From positions 69,310,169-69,374,168 of the forward strand of contig OY759261.1 in assembly GCA_963662155.1 (NCBI GenBank): DNA of 64,000 bases. The letters are read 5' to 3'. This DNA comes from Lamellibrachia columna. Lineage: Eukaryota > Annelida > Polychaeta > Sabellida > Siboglinidae. Below the pieces are notes generated by a model. That model was given only the letters and a program-made list of their open reading frames with translations. It was not told where the DNA came from and ran no database searches. Positions within the stretch are counted from its first letter, which is position 1. Each line of letters begins with the position of its first letter. This document shows, in pieces, positions 39,601 through 50,797 of this stretch. A program made the translations under genes and the position numbers.

Positions 39601-42600
39601 TTAATGTACATATCATTTATACTGACCAAGTGATTGTTTTCACACTTTTTGTTGCCGAATACCATAAAATTGGTTTTGGCAATATTTAAAGACAGCGTAT
39701 TAACTTAAACCATCTGTAACATTACGATACCGATGAATTCTTCAGCAGCATCATTTTGCAGTGGATGTGACAACTTTTTACTGATACCAACACTGATCGA
39801 AATAATACCAGAACTAGTCAGTATGGAATAATATCAAAAATATATAACATGGAAAAAATAATGCATACAGGTGTGTATGTGGTGGCACTTACTTAATTTG
39901 GCATCCTTAAAATGTGTATTCAGTTTCCAACACTAAACTTCAAGACTGATGTTAATCTGGTTAAAAGTGCCAATGTCTGTGCAACACTGTTCACAAAGGT
40001 GTCCAAGGTTCTAAAGATTTTTTCTTAGATTGACCCCAAATCCTACACTAAGACCCAGTAGCCGAGAAGTGGTGAGTACCTTAATTTGATGCAATTTCAG
40101 CCTACAGAAAAGGTTTAAGTGGTGTATTTGTGTGATAATAGGGTATGACATTATTTCCACTAATGTTCATGGGTAGGGAAGACGGTAGGAGGTCTTTTAG
40201 TGTGGGTAAAAGATAAAACAAAATATAACCAAAAATGAACACCAAACAGCATTTGCAAGTTGTAACAATGGGTTAGTAGGGTGTTTTTAGGAGGGAAGTG
40301 GGCAGATGGATAAATTCTAACATATTGAGGCTATGGGAAAAGTACTAGGAGACAAGTGAAGTTGATGGAAGAGGGTGGAGAAAGATGACCGAATGCCAGG
40401 ACAGACATTTTGTCCACACGGTCCTAGTTAACCACACAACTGTTTGGAGGATGCATTTGGGGAGCTTGGGGTGACCTTGGGCCCCAGAAGGTGGAGCAGC
40501 AGGATGCAGGAGGGTTTGATGGGTCGGCTAGGACCATGTAGACAGCATGTATATCCTGGCTTTGGTAGTCTTTCTCTTCTTCCCTTTCCCACGAACTTAC
40601 TTTTTCTATAGCCACACTATGTTAGAAAGGTTACAATTTACCCATCTGGCCACTTCCCTCTTAGAAACACCCCACGAGCCCATTGTTACAGCTTGCAAAT
40701 GCTGTTTGGTGCTCATTCTTGGGCTCAAACGATAGTGACCAGTTTTGGTCTTTGTAGGAGTCTCCCTTCCCACAGCAATTTTTGTTGCATATCTTGTATT
40801 ACTTTGTTGATTATTCATTAATTCAATAATTGTTATTGTATATTGTACAGTTTAGTATTTGTATGTATCATGTATATCTATAATTTATATTGCCTCTCGA
40901 TGTAATTTATTTGTTTCTCTGCTTTGTTTTGGGACAAATAAAATTATCCTTAAAAATCCTTTCTGAAGAAAAATAAATGATTATAATTAAAATTATAAAA
41001 TAATATTTTTTATTGTATCAGTTTTGTCAGACAACAAATCACAGTAGTGAACATTTTCTTCATAAAATCCCATTTTAAGTGTTTTAATGACGATTTACCA
41101 GGAACAAAAATCACATTTCCACTAATTTAACATCATCAACCCCTTTACCTACCACAACATGCCTCTATGCACCCACTTCTCTACCCATATGCATTGGAAC
41201 AATAGTGGAAAATACAGTGATATCCTATCATCACACATAGACCCACTGAAATTTTTTATACGTGGAAATTGTATAGAACTCACGAGGTCTGACTACTGCG
41301 TCTTGGGGTAGGATTTGTTTTTTCCACTATAAATCTGGCAGCTGCATCATTGGTTAAAAAATGTTTGTTAACATAGTTTCATTGATTCACAGAGATTTGA
41401 GAAATAACTTAGTACTCAATAAAAAAATTACTGTGTTGAATGTAACTTGGTGTGTAAATATTCACAGTGGAATTACAACAGTAACATCGAAAGTCTTGTA
41501 ATTGATTAAATGTGTTTCTTTCTGTTTTTAAGATTTGACGTGACTGGTTACCCAACACTGAAGTTCTTCAAGAATGGACAACCTTATGACTACGATGGTC
41601 CCCGGGACGCTGATGGTTCGTTTACAATTTCTCAGTTTTTATTGTATTGTTCGTATGCTTTAAATTTACCTCAACCCATTATGGGATTTAATTATTGGCC
41701 TGTGCAACTTTTGCGGAGCGGATTGATGGGATCTGGTTGCACATGTAAATTTATGCGGAATGAACTTTTCTCAGACACGTCATGTCTGATATTGATGTTT
41801 GTCTGGACTCTGCAGCATGTATCTTTCCATAGTCAAACAATTAAGGAAGAGGCAATTACCACATCAACATAGTATAATTACAAATATAAAAAACGTGTAG
41901 CTCTATGAATTTGTGTAAGTTGCAATTCTGGAAACACGTATTCTTGAAACAAAACAGGGTAGTAATTTTTGCAGGTAGTTTTTTGTGTATGTTTACAATT
42001 TTTTTTTTAAATTGATAATATGTTAAGTTAACTATGGTCAGTTAACTCGTATCAGTATTCAGGAAAGTTATAACTTTTAAAGTTTTATTGTGACTTTATG
42101 AAAATTTGTATCGTAAATAAAAATAATTTCATCAGTAATAAGTTATGTAATTGGACCCAGTCCTGGTTATTTTTTCCAAAAATTTACCGTGTACACGAGT
42201 TTTGTGGTATGATTGCGATGTCCCAGAAATCTGCTGCTGGTGGTAATCAGGGCTGGGTCCAATTACACAAAATTATATCAATTTCAATTACATTTAATTT
42301 TTTATTACAATTACAATCATAATTTTCCAAATCAATTTCAATTACAATTACATTATGCGGAACCAAATATATTCAGCATTTGTTAATTATGTATTTTTGC
42401 ATGTTTTGCTGAACTTAAATATTTTGCACACAATTGATAAACAAATATAACGGTAATGTTTGTACATTTTGTTGAACTTTGACTTTGAATTATACTAAAT
42501 AAAAAGATAGCAGTTTGAAACATATTTTCGTTATATCAAAATACAATGCAGTATCCGGACATAATCCTACAGGACATATTCCTTACAGACAAAATCACAA

Positions 42601-45600
42601 AATATGAAAAATGAACAAAATCCCACAGGACAAAATACAAAAATGTGAAAATTTGACAAAATCCCACACGCCATAATACAATATTTATTTGTAGTTCTTC
42701 TCTAAGCATCCTTTCTAGTTTTGCAGACATTTATCTGTGTGCATTTCTTACATTTGTCTTCCGAAAATACTAATAATAGGGTATGATGTGTTAACTTTGA
42801 GGTTGTAGCTCCTGCTCTGAGCTAACATTCTTAATTGGTCTGCCCTTTGCTTTGTGTGAGTTGGGAATGGGGAGAGAGGCCATATAAATGGTCTTTGCCA
42901 CCTGACCTGTCTCTATTCCAACCCCACAACACAAGGGGTGTAATTGGCTTGCTAACTCTGCAATGTTTCACAGAGCTGATATTTTCTGAAGCAATATCAG
43001 GCTACAGGTCTTTCCATGTTATTTGAATACCAGCTTAGCCTTTGTCTGACAATGTCTGTGCATTGTTTATTGCTTCCTGGCTGTTACCAACTTATTAAAA
43101 ATGCTAATCACTAAGGCTACCCACCACTAGCACCATGGACCAGTACCCACCAGACAGTGAATACTGTAACTTAAATATAAATATATAAGCAGGTGTTATT
43201 ATTAGTCTTGATTTTCAACTCATGTGAGACTTAAATTATATTTTTATTGACAATTCGTTCAGGTAGTTTGTAATATGAAACATACTGTAATTGATTGTAA
43301 TTGAAATAAATTTTCAATTATACAAAATATAACAATTACAGCAATATTTCGAAACCATAATCAATTACAATTACACAATTTTGCTGTAATCAATTACAAT
43401 TACATAATTGGACCCAGCCCTGGTGGTAATTGGAAATAAAGTAACAGAAATAAAGTAACAGAGTAACAGAAATAAAGTAACAGAAATAAAGTAACACATT
43501 TTGCTAGGAAAACAAATAACAGGAAAAACAGAAACAGAAAAAGTTAACAGTTTGCTAGGAAAAAAACGTTAAAAGTCGTGAAAGCCCTTTAGATTATAGT
43601 ATAAACCAGTTGAACAAATATTGTTTTGATCAATAAATGTATGCATATTATAAATATCACTTTCTAAACACACAATATTATAGAACAACTTTTATACTGT
43701 ATAAAATAATTATTATAATCAAAATAAACTGTTAGTTATTTCCTTTTTTCCTGTTACTTTCTTTCCTACATTCACTGTTGATCACGTTGCAGGTATTGTG
43801 GCCTACGTGAAGGAGCGCTCAGACCCTAGCTGGATGCCACCTCCCCCACCAGCCAGCAACGTCCTCACACTCACAGAGTCAAACTTCACTGAAACTGTTG
43901 ACTCCAGCGAACTCATCCTCGTTGAATTCTATGCTCCCTGGTATGTGTTCTCATATATCTTGAGATGGCCCCTTAGCATACCACGTGCTAAGGGGCCGTT
44001 TCAAAACATGTTTGCTGCTGAACGAAACCTGTGTAATTTAACCTCAGAAACCAACCTCCCCCATGTGAAACTTTAAATTACAACGATCTGTGAATACCTG
44101 TCTGTCTGTGCTTTGTGTTGTTACCAGTGTGTTATAACCATTGTGTTGTTACCAGTGTGTTATAACCATTGTGTTGTTACCAGTGTGTTATAACCAGTGT
44201 GTTGTTACCAGTGTGTTATAACCATTGTGTACTGTTCTCAGCTGTAATGTAAAACTGCACTCGAAGTCAGCACCCTTGTGAACTGTGATAAAAAATTATG
44301 TTTTGTCATTGACACATGACACATTATACGACACAGCTGCCACTCCTCCCCCAATGAATACAATTTTGTTTAGTATCAAACACGTTTTGCAATGGCCCCT
44401 AAGCAAAGTTGTGATTTTAATTTTGCTGATGCTACACTGGTCACGAAAGTGAAAAAAATTTACTCTTCAGTTGATGTTTACATAACCTCTTCCTGTATTC
44501 TCGTATTGTCATTCTATGACGCTTCATGTTTTGACGCTGTAATGGCTATTACGTTAAAACTTCTAAATATATGAAAATATCACTGAGAGTTTTGTTAAAA
44601 AATACATTTGCTAGTTTTAGCTTAATTGCTATAAATTAAATTGTGGTTTTGTAAATCTGGGTTTTTGTTAATATTTTGCTCAGAGCATGATTTAAGACAT
44701 AATGTATATATTGGACTGTTCCGTGTGAATGCAAGTGACATTTAAATAATAGTGACATTATAATTTCCATCAGCTGATTAGAACTGGAATGTAATTTTGC
44801 TGGTCAGTCAATGAGGTCTTTGTTCTGCCAGGTGTGGTCACTGCAAGCGACTGACCCCAGAACTCGAGAAGGCTGCCAAGGTTTTGAAGGACTCTGATGT
44901 CCCCATAGCTAAAGTGGATGCGACGGCTGAGACTTCCTTGGGCAAGAGGTTTGATGTCAGTGGCTACCCCACCTTGAAAGTGTTCCGACGTGGGAAGGCT
45001 TTCGAGTATAAGGGACCAAGAGAGTCGGATGGTGCGCTATTAGGCATAACAACTGTGTGTGTGTGTGTGCGTGCGTGCATGTGTGCATGGGCATGTGTGC
45101 TGACATATATACATACATACATCTACACACGTGCACGCACACGCTTTGGCCGTGGATTGGATACCGTGCTATACAAGAACTTACCTTTACCATTTTTTAC
45201 ATACCCATGCCCCTCCCACACACACAATCTATGGGCTTGAGTAAAATATAACTACAAATTATTTCTGAACTGTAAAACACAGATACAGCTAAGCCGCCTT
45301 AAAGTTACCAAATACATCTACAAATATACAACTTCATATTAAATTGCTGTGCAGGTATTGTTGTACAGGTATCGTTGTTGTTATCCAGGTATTGTTGACT
45401 ACATGCTGGGGCAGGTGGGCGAGGGATCAAAGGAGCTGATGTCACAGAAGAAGATGGCCGCTTACATGCATGCTGAGGACGTTACAGTGATTGGCTTCTT
45501 TGCCAGTGCTGAGGATGCGGCCTACAATCTCTTTCAAGATGTTGGTGAGTTCCTGAGACGTCTCTGTTGGTTACTGATGTGTTGTCTACAGCAAGTTTTA

Positions 45601-48600
45601 AATTTTTAAAGAAATTGGGGTAAACTAAACAGTCGGAAAGCTGAACCCTCTTTGAAACTATGTCCATGGTTCATAAGGCGCCAACCCTTAGTGTCTGGTA
45701 ACAGAAATACATAGGACTGCAAATGAACCCATATTATTATCTACTGGTTTGCAGTGTGTGTTCAAAATGAGCTCCATACAAACTGATTGATATATATATA
45801 TATGTATATATATATACGGTTCTTGACTGATAAACTTGTTCAGAACATACAAAAGCGTAAGGAATGTCTACTATGCCAGTAAGACTGTTAAATTTAATAA
45901 AATCTATCGGACTTATGGCTAAACTGTAAGAGTTGATGTGGTTGCCCAGGACAACATTTATTGTCTGCCCAAAACAGCTGGATTTATGACATTAAAACTT
46001 GACATTGACTTCTTCTTTGCAGCCAATGATATGCGAGAGCAATACAAGTTTGGCCATACAATTGATAAGGATATTGCTAACCACTACAAAGTCAATGCTG
46101 GGTCAGTGGTTGTATTCAATGCTGAAAGGTTCTACACAAAACACGAGCCAAAATGGCACATACTGGAGTTGAAGGTAGGTCTCCTCAGTATAAGTGTGTT
46201 CTCAAGAGTTTTTAATACAATCCTGTCAGTAGCCATGGTCAGTAGGATTTGTACCGTCACACCTTGCATTTTACGCCGAATGAACCGGATATAGATGCAG
46301 TTAAATAGCCAAAGAGGGTATCATTGCCATAGTCTCAAATTGTGTTGTAAAACTTGTCCTGGCAGAGTGCCTGTTGCATTCTGGGGGATTCTGACGTCTG
46401 TTGTGAACGTTCTGGCCTTTCGAACATGGGTTTTAGTACTTCTTATCAATTGATATGATAGAAGAAAATATATTTGTCTACCTGAAAAAGTTATAAAACA
46501 GAGTGAAATGATGCATATAAACATAGCCTGTTCGTCGTTGCAGATCCCACATTGTACAATCTCCCAGAATGCATAATTCGTGACAGGCGCAAAATGTTTT
46601 ATCAGCAGAAGGGTCCACTGTTTACACCTCTACATTACAGTTACAGTATTACTAATGTCACTTATGTTTGGTTGTCTTTTCACCAGGACACAACTAAGGC
46701 TGATGATGTCGTAGCTTTCATCAAGTCCCATGATGTTCCCCTGGTTGGGCACATGACCATGGATTTGGAAGAGAAGCGATACCACAGTGAGCGACGCCCC
46801 TTGGTGCTGTTCTTCTACACTGTCGACTGGAGTCACGAACACCGCTCAGGTGCGTGTTGACACGTCAACAAATAGTGAGGGGTGATTGATCAGACCAGCT
46901 TGAAAAGAAAGTATCTCAGTCTCGCTGTTGCTCGCATGCCTATATCACAAATTGTTACAGGAATTATATAATAACGTTGATATCTCTTGTTCAGTATGTT
47001 TATGATACTTTTTAATATTCAGAATTGAAGATTGTTCCTATTTGTGTATTTTTTTATAAATAATGTTTTCTATTTGTGCTGCAATACATAAAGAAACCAT
47101 TATTTGATCATTCAGCAGCATATGACGTGTTTTGCTGCAAAATACCACCACAATAAATGGCAGCCTAGACTTAACTTGATTTACGTGATTTTTTTATAAA
47201 ACATTTTGTGGATAAACGCTTAAAATGTTCTTATAAAAGTAATGCACTTTTATATACAAAATAATCAATCAAATCAATGTGTATATGACATAAGCATGCA
47301 GTGGCGTATGATTTGTACAATACTCTAGACCAGCGTTTACCGCATTTTTTATTTTTTTTCCGTATCCAGGTACACAGTTCTGGCGAAATAAGGTAGCCGA
47401 CATTGCAAAGGATTACCCAAAAATTGTGTTTGCAATTGTCGACGAGGATGATTTTCCCGAGAAGGTGAAGAGCTTTGGCTTTGACGACTCGGGAGAGGAG
47501 ATGAACATTGGTATCCTCGACAAGGAGAAGAAGTACTCAATGGAGGAGATGGAGGAGTTTGATGCGGACGACATAAGAGAGTTCATTAATAAGTTTAATA
47601 AAGGTATGTGCTATGACTTATTTAGTTATATTTAATTAAAAATACAGCATAAGGTCTGTAGTCCATAAATCTATACTCTGCCATATATACATACTATATA
47701 AATTCCTCTGTTTAAGTTACAAAATGTTTGGTCCTCTATCTAGGCCACTCTGAAGAAAAATTTCATAGAAATCCGTAATCCGAACACTGCTTGGTCCCAA
47801 GGTTTATGTACTGGAGATCTTGGTCCCAAGGTTGATGTACTGGAGATCTTGGTCCCAAGGTTGATGTACTGGAGATCTTGTACTGTATTAAAAAGTTGTT
47901 TGAATCTTAGATCATGTTTGTGTGTCACTGTGTCTTTATTTTCATGTTTACTTAAAAATACTAGTTTTCTTTTAAAAAATTACTTTCTGGAAATATATTT
48001 TATTTGCAATCTTGAAGTATATGAAGTTGCTGTGCTTTTGATTAAACAAGTCATTGTACATTCCCTTGAATTAGAGAACCTCAGCTGAGAGCGAGCAAGT
48101 TCTGTGGAGTGTGTGGCTCCAAAGTTGCAGTAGACCTATGGATTGTTTTACTAACTAATTATGTTTTGTGCCGGGAACCACTTGGTGTATAGTTATATCT
48201 TACAATTGATACTGTTCTGTGTTCAGGCAAGTTGACGCCACAAATAAAGTCGCAGCCAATACCGAAGAAACAGACGGGTCCAGTAACCGTTGTTGTCGGC
48301 AAAACATTTGACAAGATTGTCCTCGACCCGAAGAAGGACGCCCTTATTGAGTTCTACGCCCATTATTGTGACGTCTCCAAGAAATTTGTGCCCGTTTACA
48401 ACAAGCTTGCGAAGAAGTTCAAAGGCAACAGTAACCTGGTCGTTGCAAAGATGGATGCAGTGTTAAACGATGTTCCTTCTGAATACGATGCCCCACCAGA
48501 AAAAGGCTATCCAGCCATCTATTTTGCTCCGGCAGATAAGAAGATGGCGCCAATTAAATATGAGGGAGATCAGGATTTCAACGGACTGGTTAAGTTTGTT

Positions 48601-48648
48601 GAAAAACATGCCACAGTGTTGCTAAAGAAAAAAAAAGAGGAACTGTAG
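36538..48648 (+). CDS. PDIA4: Protein disulfide isomerase A4 (ERp72), complete, eleven exons
   Basis: Eleven exons join in one frame to 646 codons (human PDIA4: 645). ER-lumen thiol oxidoreductase that forms and reshuffles disulfides in secretory proteins. Signal peptide about residues 1-23 ([18 protein letters not shown]); acidic linker; thioredoxin domain a0 with [15 protein letters not shown] (CGHC 88-91) and cis-Pro GYPTLKFF; domain a with [15 protein letters not shown] (CGHC 206-209); redox-inactive b and b' ([34 protein letters not shown]); domain a' ([17 protein letters not shown]); ER-retention KEEL end. In a' the CGHC site reads CDVS (554-557), so the third active centre lacks its second cysteine. 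Exon 1 could end three bases earlier. Introns hold LINE and hAT insertions. Confidence 0.95.
38171..38321 (+). CDS. PDIA4: PDIA4 exon 2
   Basis: Acceptor tatgcag and donor gtaagc at 38322. Acidic linker then [16 protein letters not shown] and LVEFYAP; the Trp codon of the first active site is split TG/G by the intron. Confidence 0.92.
38520..38642 (+). CDS. PDIA4: PDIA4 exon 3
   Basis: Acceptor gctgtag and donor gttggt at 38643. Starts with the first CGHC ([18 protein letters not shown]) and ends [10 protein letters not shown]. Confidence 0.92.
38653..39720 (-). mobile_element. LINE 3' half in PDIA4 intron 3
   Basis: The minus strand encodes [33 protein letters not shown] and [20 protein letters not shown] in 39665-39138, the thumb/connection region found after the RT domain of jockey-group non-LTR elements. 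The 3' end has an AATTTAATTTAATTTATTC-type tail abutting PDIA4 exon 3 by only about 10 bp. It is 5'-truncated. Confidence 0.8.
39721..41532 (+). other. Rest of PDIA4 intron 3
   Basis: No gene. The block 40830-40965 ending ggacaaataaaattatcc resembles a LINE 3' end in plus orientation, but nothing coding supports it. Confidence 0.3.
41533..41615 (+). CDS. PDIA4: PDIA4 exon 4
   Basis: Acceptor ttttaag and donor gttcgt at 41616. [20 protein letters not shown] then DGPRDAD; carries the cis-Pro of domain a0. Confidence 0.92.
42147..42167. mobile_element. Right-end fragment of the 42248-43422 hAT family
   Basis: attggacccagtcctgg matches the complete element's right terminus attggacccagccctg; nothing else of this copy is recognisable. 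Confidence 0.5.
42248..43422. mobile_element. hAT-type element with 8-bp duplication in PDIA4 intron 4
   Basis: 1175 bp. Starts CAGGGCTGGGTCCAATTA and ends TAATTGGACCCAGCCCTG, a perfect 18-bp inverted repeat, flanked by GTGGTAAT at 42240-42247 and 43423-43430. Subterminal regions are full of CAATTACAATTAC motifs. No transposase seen. Confidence 0.93.
43433..43560. repeat. Short-unit tandem repeat AAATAAAGTAACAG
   Basis: About six irregular units of aaataaagtaacag and related acagaaa units just after the hAT element. Confidence 0.8.
43793..43940 (+). CDS. PDIA4: PDIA4 exon 5
   Basis: Acceptor gttgcag and donor gtatgt at 43941. [20 protein letters not shown] then [13 protein letters not shown]; again ends inside the Trp codon before the active site, mirroring exon 2. 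Confidence 0.92.
43988..44402. mobile_element. Family C MITE (complete copy)
   Basis: Left ctaaggggccgtttcaaaac plus atgtttg; right, reverse-complemented, cttaggggccattgcaaaac plus gtgtttg. About 27-bp inverted repeats. An extra end (gagatggccccttagca) abuts at 43963-43979, so a second fragment lies head to head. Confidence 0.75.
44117..44233. repeat. 28-bp tandem repeat, four copies, inside family C MITE
   Basis: ttgttaccagtgtgttataa plus ccattgtg repeated four times; not found in the other family C copies. Confidence 0.9.
44832..45031 (+). CDS. PDIA4: PDIA4 exon 6
   Basis: Acceptor ctgccag and donor gtgcgc at 45032. Second CGHC ([18 protein letters not shown]), [20 protein letters not shown]. 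Encodes in one exon what domain a0 splits over exons 3 and 4. Confidence 0.93.
45389..45544 (+). CDS. PDIA4: PDIA4 exon 7
   Basis: Acceptor tatccag ending 45388 and donor gtgagt at 45545. [20 protein letters not shown] then [20 protein letters not shown]; start of domain b. Two near-identical upstream acceptors (see findings) would shift the frame. Confidence 0.88.
46023..46174 (+). CDS. PDIA4: PDIA4 exon 8
   Basis: Acceptor ctttgcag and donor gtaggt at 46175. [20 protein letters not shown] and [20 protein letters not shown]; domain b. Confidence 0.92.
46687..46849 (+). CDS. PDIA4: PDIA4 exon 9
   Basis: Acceptor tcaccag and donor gtgcgt at 46850. [20 protein letters not shown] and [19 protein letters not shown]; start of domain b'. 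Confidence 0.92.
47370..47603 (+). CDS. PDIA4: PDIA4 exon 10
   Basis: Acceptor tatccag and donor gtatgt at 47604. [28 protein letters not shown] and the acidic [19 protein letters not shown]; rest of b'. Confidence 0.92.
47788..47882. repeat. 31-bp triplication in PDIA4 intron 10
   Basis: ttggtcccaaggttgatgta plus ctggagatc repeated three times. Confidence 0.85.
48227..48648 (+). CDS. PDIA4: PDIA4 exon 11
   Basis: Acceptor gttcag; stop TAG 48646-48648. [59 protein letters not shown] and the terminal KEEL. Active-site CGHC is CDVS and the preceding PW is HY. Confidence 0.95.
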
Positions 48649-50544
48649 TCGATGTCACATCACAAGTCATTACTGTTGATATTCCAAGTCTAATTTTCTA
48701 TCCAGCAAGTTTTTATTGTAATTGTTTACATCATTCTGTAATTAGTTGTTACACAGTGTAAATAATCTGTGTGTGCTTGAATATTCATCCTATGGACCAA
48801 TGCATTGCACTTTTCTTGAAAATTGGTGGCGATGTTAGAGTTTTTTATAGAAACAAGCTGATGGTGTTGCGAATTCTTTACAGTCACTGTGAAGTACTTC
48901 AACAACTAGTAATACTAAATCACAGAGCTGCTTAAAGAAAGTTAGCTACCCTTTAGAGTCTATATGTTCGACTGAGCTTTCAAATTCATGACCATCTTGG
49001 CCATGTCTTCAGCATCAAACTGAACTATTCTCTGGTGTCATGTGACAATGCTGATAAACAGTGTACTCAGTACTCGCTACTGTAATACATGCGTTTCTGT
49101 GCTGTTCATCCCATGATCTTTGCCTTCAGCATACCAAGAAATAGTCGGTGACAGGTGTTTTAAAAGCAGACCAGAAGTTGTGTATTAGTATTTGGAATGA
49201 TTATTAAATAATTCCAAAGATGTTGAAAGACCACACCGTGAGCATTTTAGAGAATAATATCCACCACTTTTTTCTTGGACACATCTCTGAATTTTGGTGT
49301 CTCCAATATGTACAGCAGGTTATCCAGGTAAACCATTTAATATTGTTATATACAAGTACCAAAAAGAAGTCATTACATATTTCCTTCTTGGTTGTTTCCT
49401 GAAGTATGTTTAATCTTGGAGGTAAATTATGGGTCCATTATAGAGAAGTAATGAAGATGAAATGGAACTGAAAGTTGAAACAAATTGTGTTGTTTGATGT
49501 GTGTGTGTGCAGGCTGATGAATTTGTTCGCGTATGGTAGTTTTTTAAGCCAAGATTGCACGAGTATGCTTCTGTACGTTCACAACATTGCTACCTATAGC
49601 AGTTGTTGATGACCCGTTCTTTGGGACCAATTTCTTGCCATTTGCATTCCGTCTGTTGTGCATGTTCATTTCTGAAGATATTGTCATCTGTTTAATAACA
49701 CCCATCCCAGCAGACGGTGCATCTAGATTTGGCTTCTCATCTTAGCTTTATCCAGGTCAAACAAATTATGTTTTGACAGTGGTTTTGATGGGTTAAGGTA
49801 TTTTTTTGCGATTGTACTTTGTTAACTGTTGTTTTTCAAGACAATGATGTTTTGCGATTGTATTAGACTCACCGTTAAATTTACATAACAAGTGATTAGA
49901 AACTGCTGGCTCACTATTGTGTCCTAAGTTCTGGGAATTATAAATAATTCAAACCTTGTGAATTGTGTCCGTGCATGTTGCATAGAGGTTGTTTAGATGA
50001 AATATATGTTGCTACTGTGGAATCTGCTTAGCAGAATCATGGACAATAGAATCAGCTGATTACAAGAATATTGGCTGGGATGGAATTATCTTCTATTCCT
50101 TCTGTATTAGTGCATTAAAGTGTGCCACTTAAAGGTGCCACTATTTTTGTTCTTTCCATAGTTTTCTATCGGCTGCTCCCCCCCTCCATCTTTCATCCTC
50201 CCCCGATAATGTAAATAAGTTGTAAATGAGTTTTGGATACTTATTTGTGAAGAATTGGTTCAGTCTGAATGGAAATTTGCCTACTCAAGGTAAAAGCTGC
50301 TACAGTCAGCAGTGCCAGGTCATGGCAGAATTTGCTGAAAATGTATTATGTAGGTGCACATCATCTAGTTATACAAATAGTCGTGTTTTGGGTTTTTTTA
50401 ATTTACATTCTGTGATTGTACCAATTTGATCTGAATATTGTACCTTTTTTTCATGCTATTTTACTGGAAAATTAACTTTTTACTATAGCTGGACACTGTA
50501 CTCTTTATCAAAATGTATTGCGATTATGTTATCATAATCAATAT
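48649..50544 (+). other. PDIA4 3' UTR and convergent intergenic gap
   Basis: No coding sequence recognised. ATTAAA variants at 49203 and 50114 are possible poly(A) signals; no canonical AATAAA noticed on the plus strand. Confidence 0.35.
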
Positions 50545-50550
50545 TTTATT
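50545..50550 (-). terminator. Poly(A) signal AATAAA of REC114
   Basis: TTTATT on the plus strand, i.e. AATAAA on the minus strand, 74 bp beyond the REC114 stop codon. Confidence 0.6.
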
Positions 50551-50623
50551 ACTGAATCAAATCTGGTTGATACAAGAACAACCCTGAACCATGAGACCAT
50601 TATGCTCCCACTAGACTGTCCCT

Positions 50624-50797
50624 TCAACTGGGAGTTTCCCGCATGAAGCTGGTGAGTTCCTTCTCCACCTCTCCCACAAAGGCTGGGAAGTTGCTGTCAC
50701 TAAGGCACAGGCGGATGAAGTTGCCGAGGTCTTCCTGCGGGATGTTTGTGTGTGTATATGCGACGGGGAGAGCCGCCTTCAACTGCCCAGACATCAC
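50624..50797 (-). CDS. REC114: REC114 exon 6 (last)
   Basis: Acceptor tttcgccag on the minus strand ending at 50798; TGA at 50624-50626. VMSGQLKAALPVAY, NIPQEDLGNFIRLCLSDSNF, PAFVGEVEKELTSFM: the conserved C-terminal helix. Confidence 0.8.
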   Translation of the reverse strand: MMSGQLKAALPVAYTHTNIPQEDLGNFIRLCLSDSNFPAFVGEVEKELTSFMRETPS

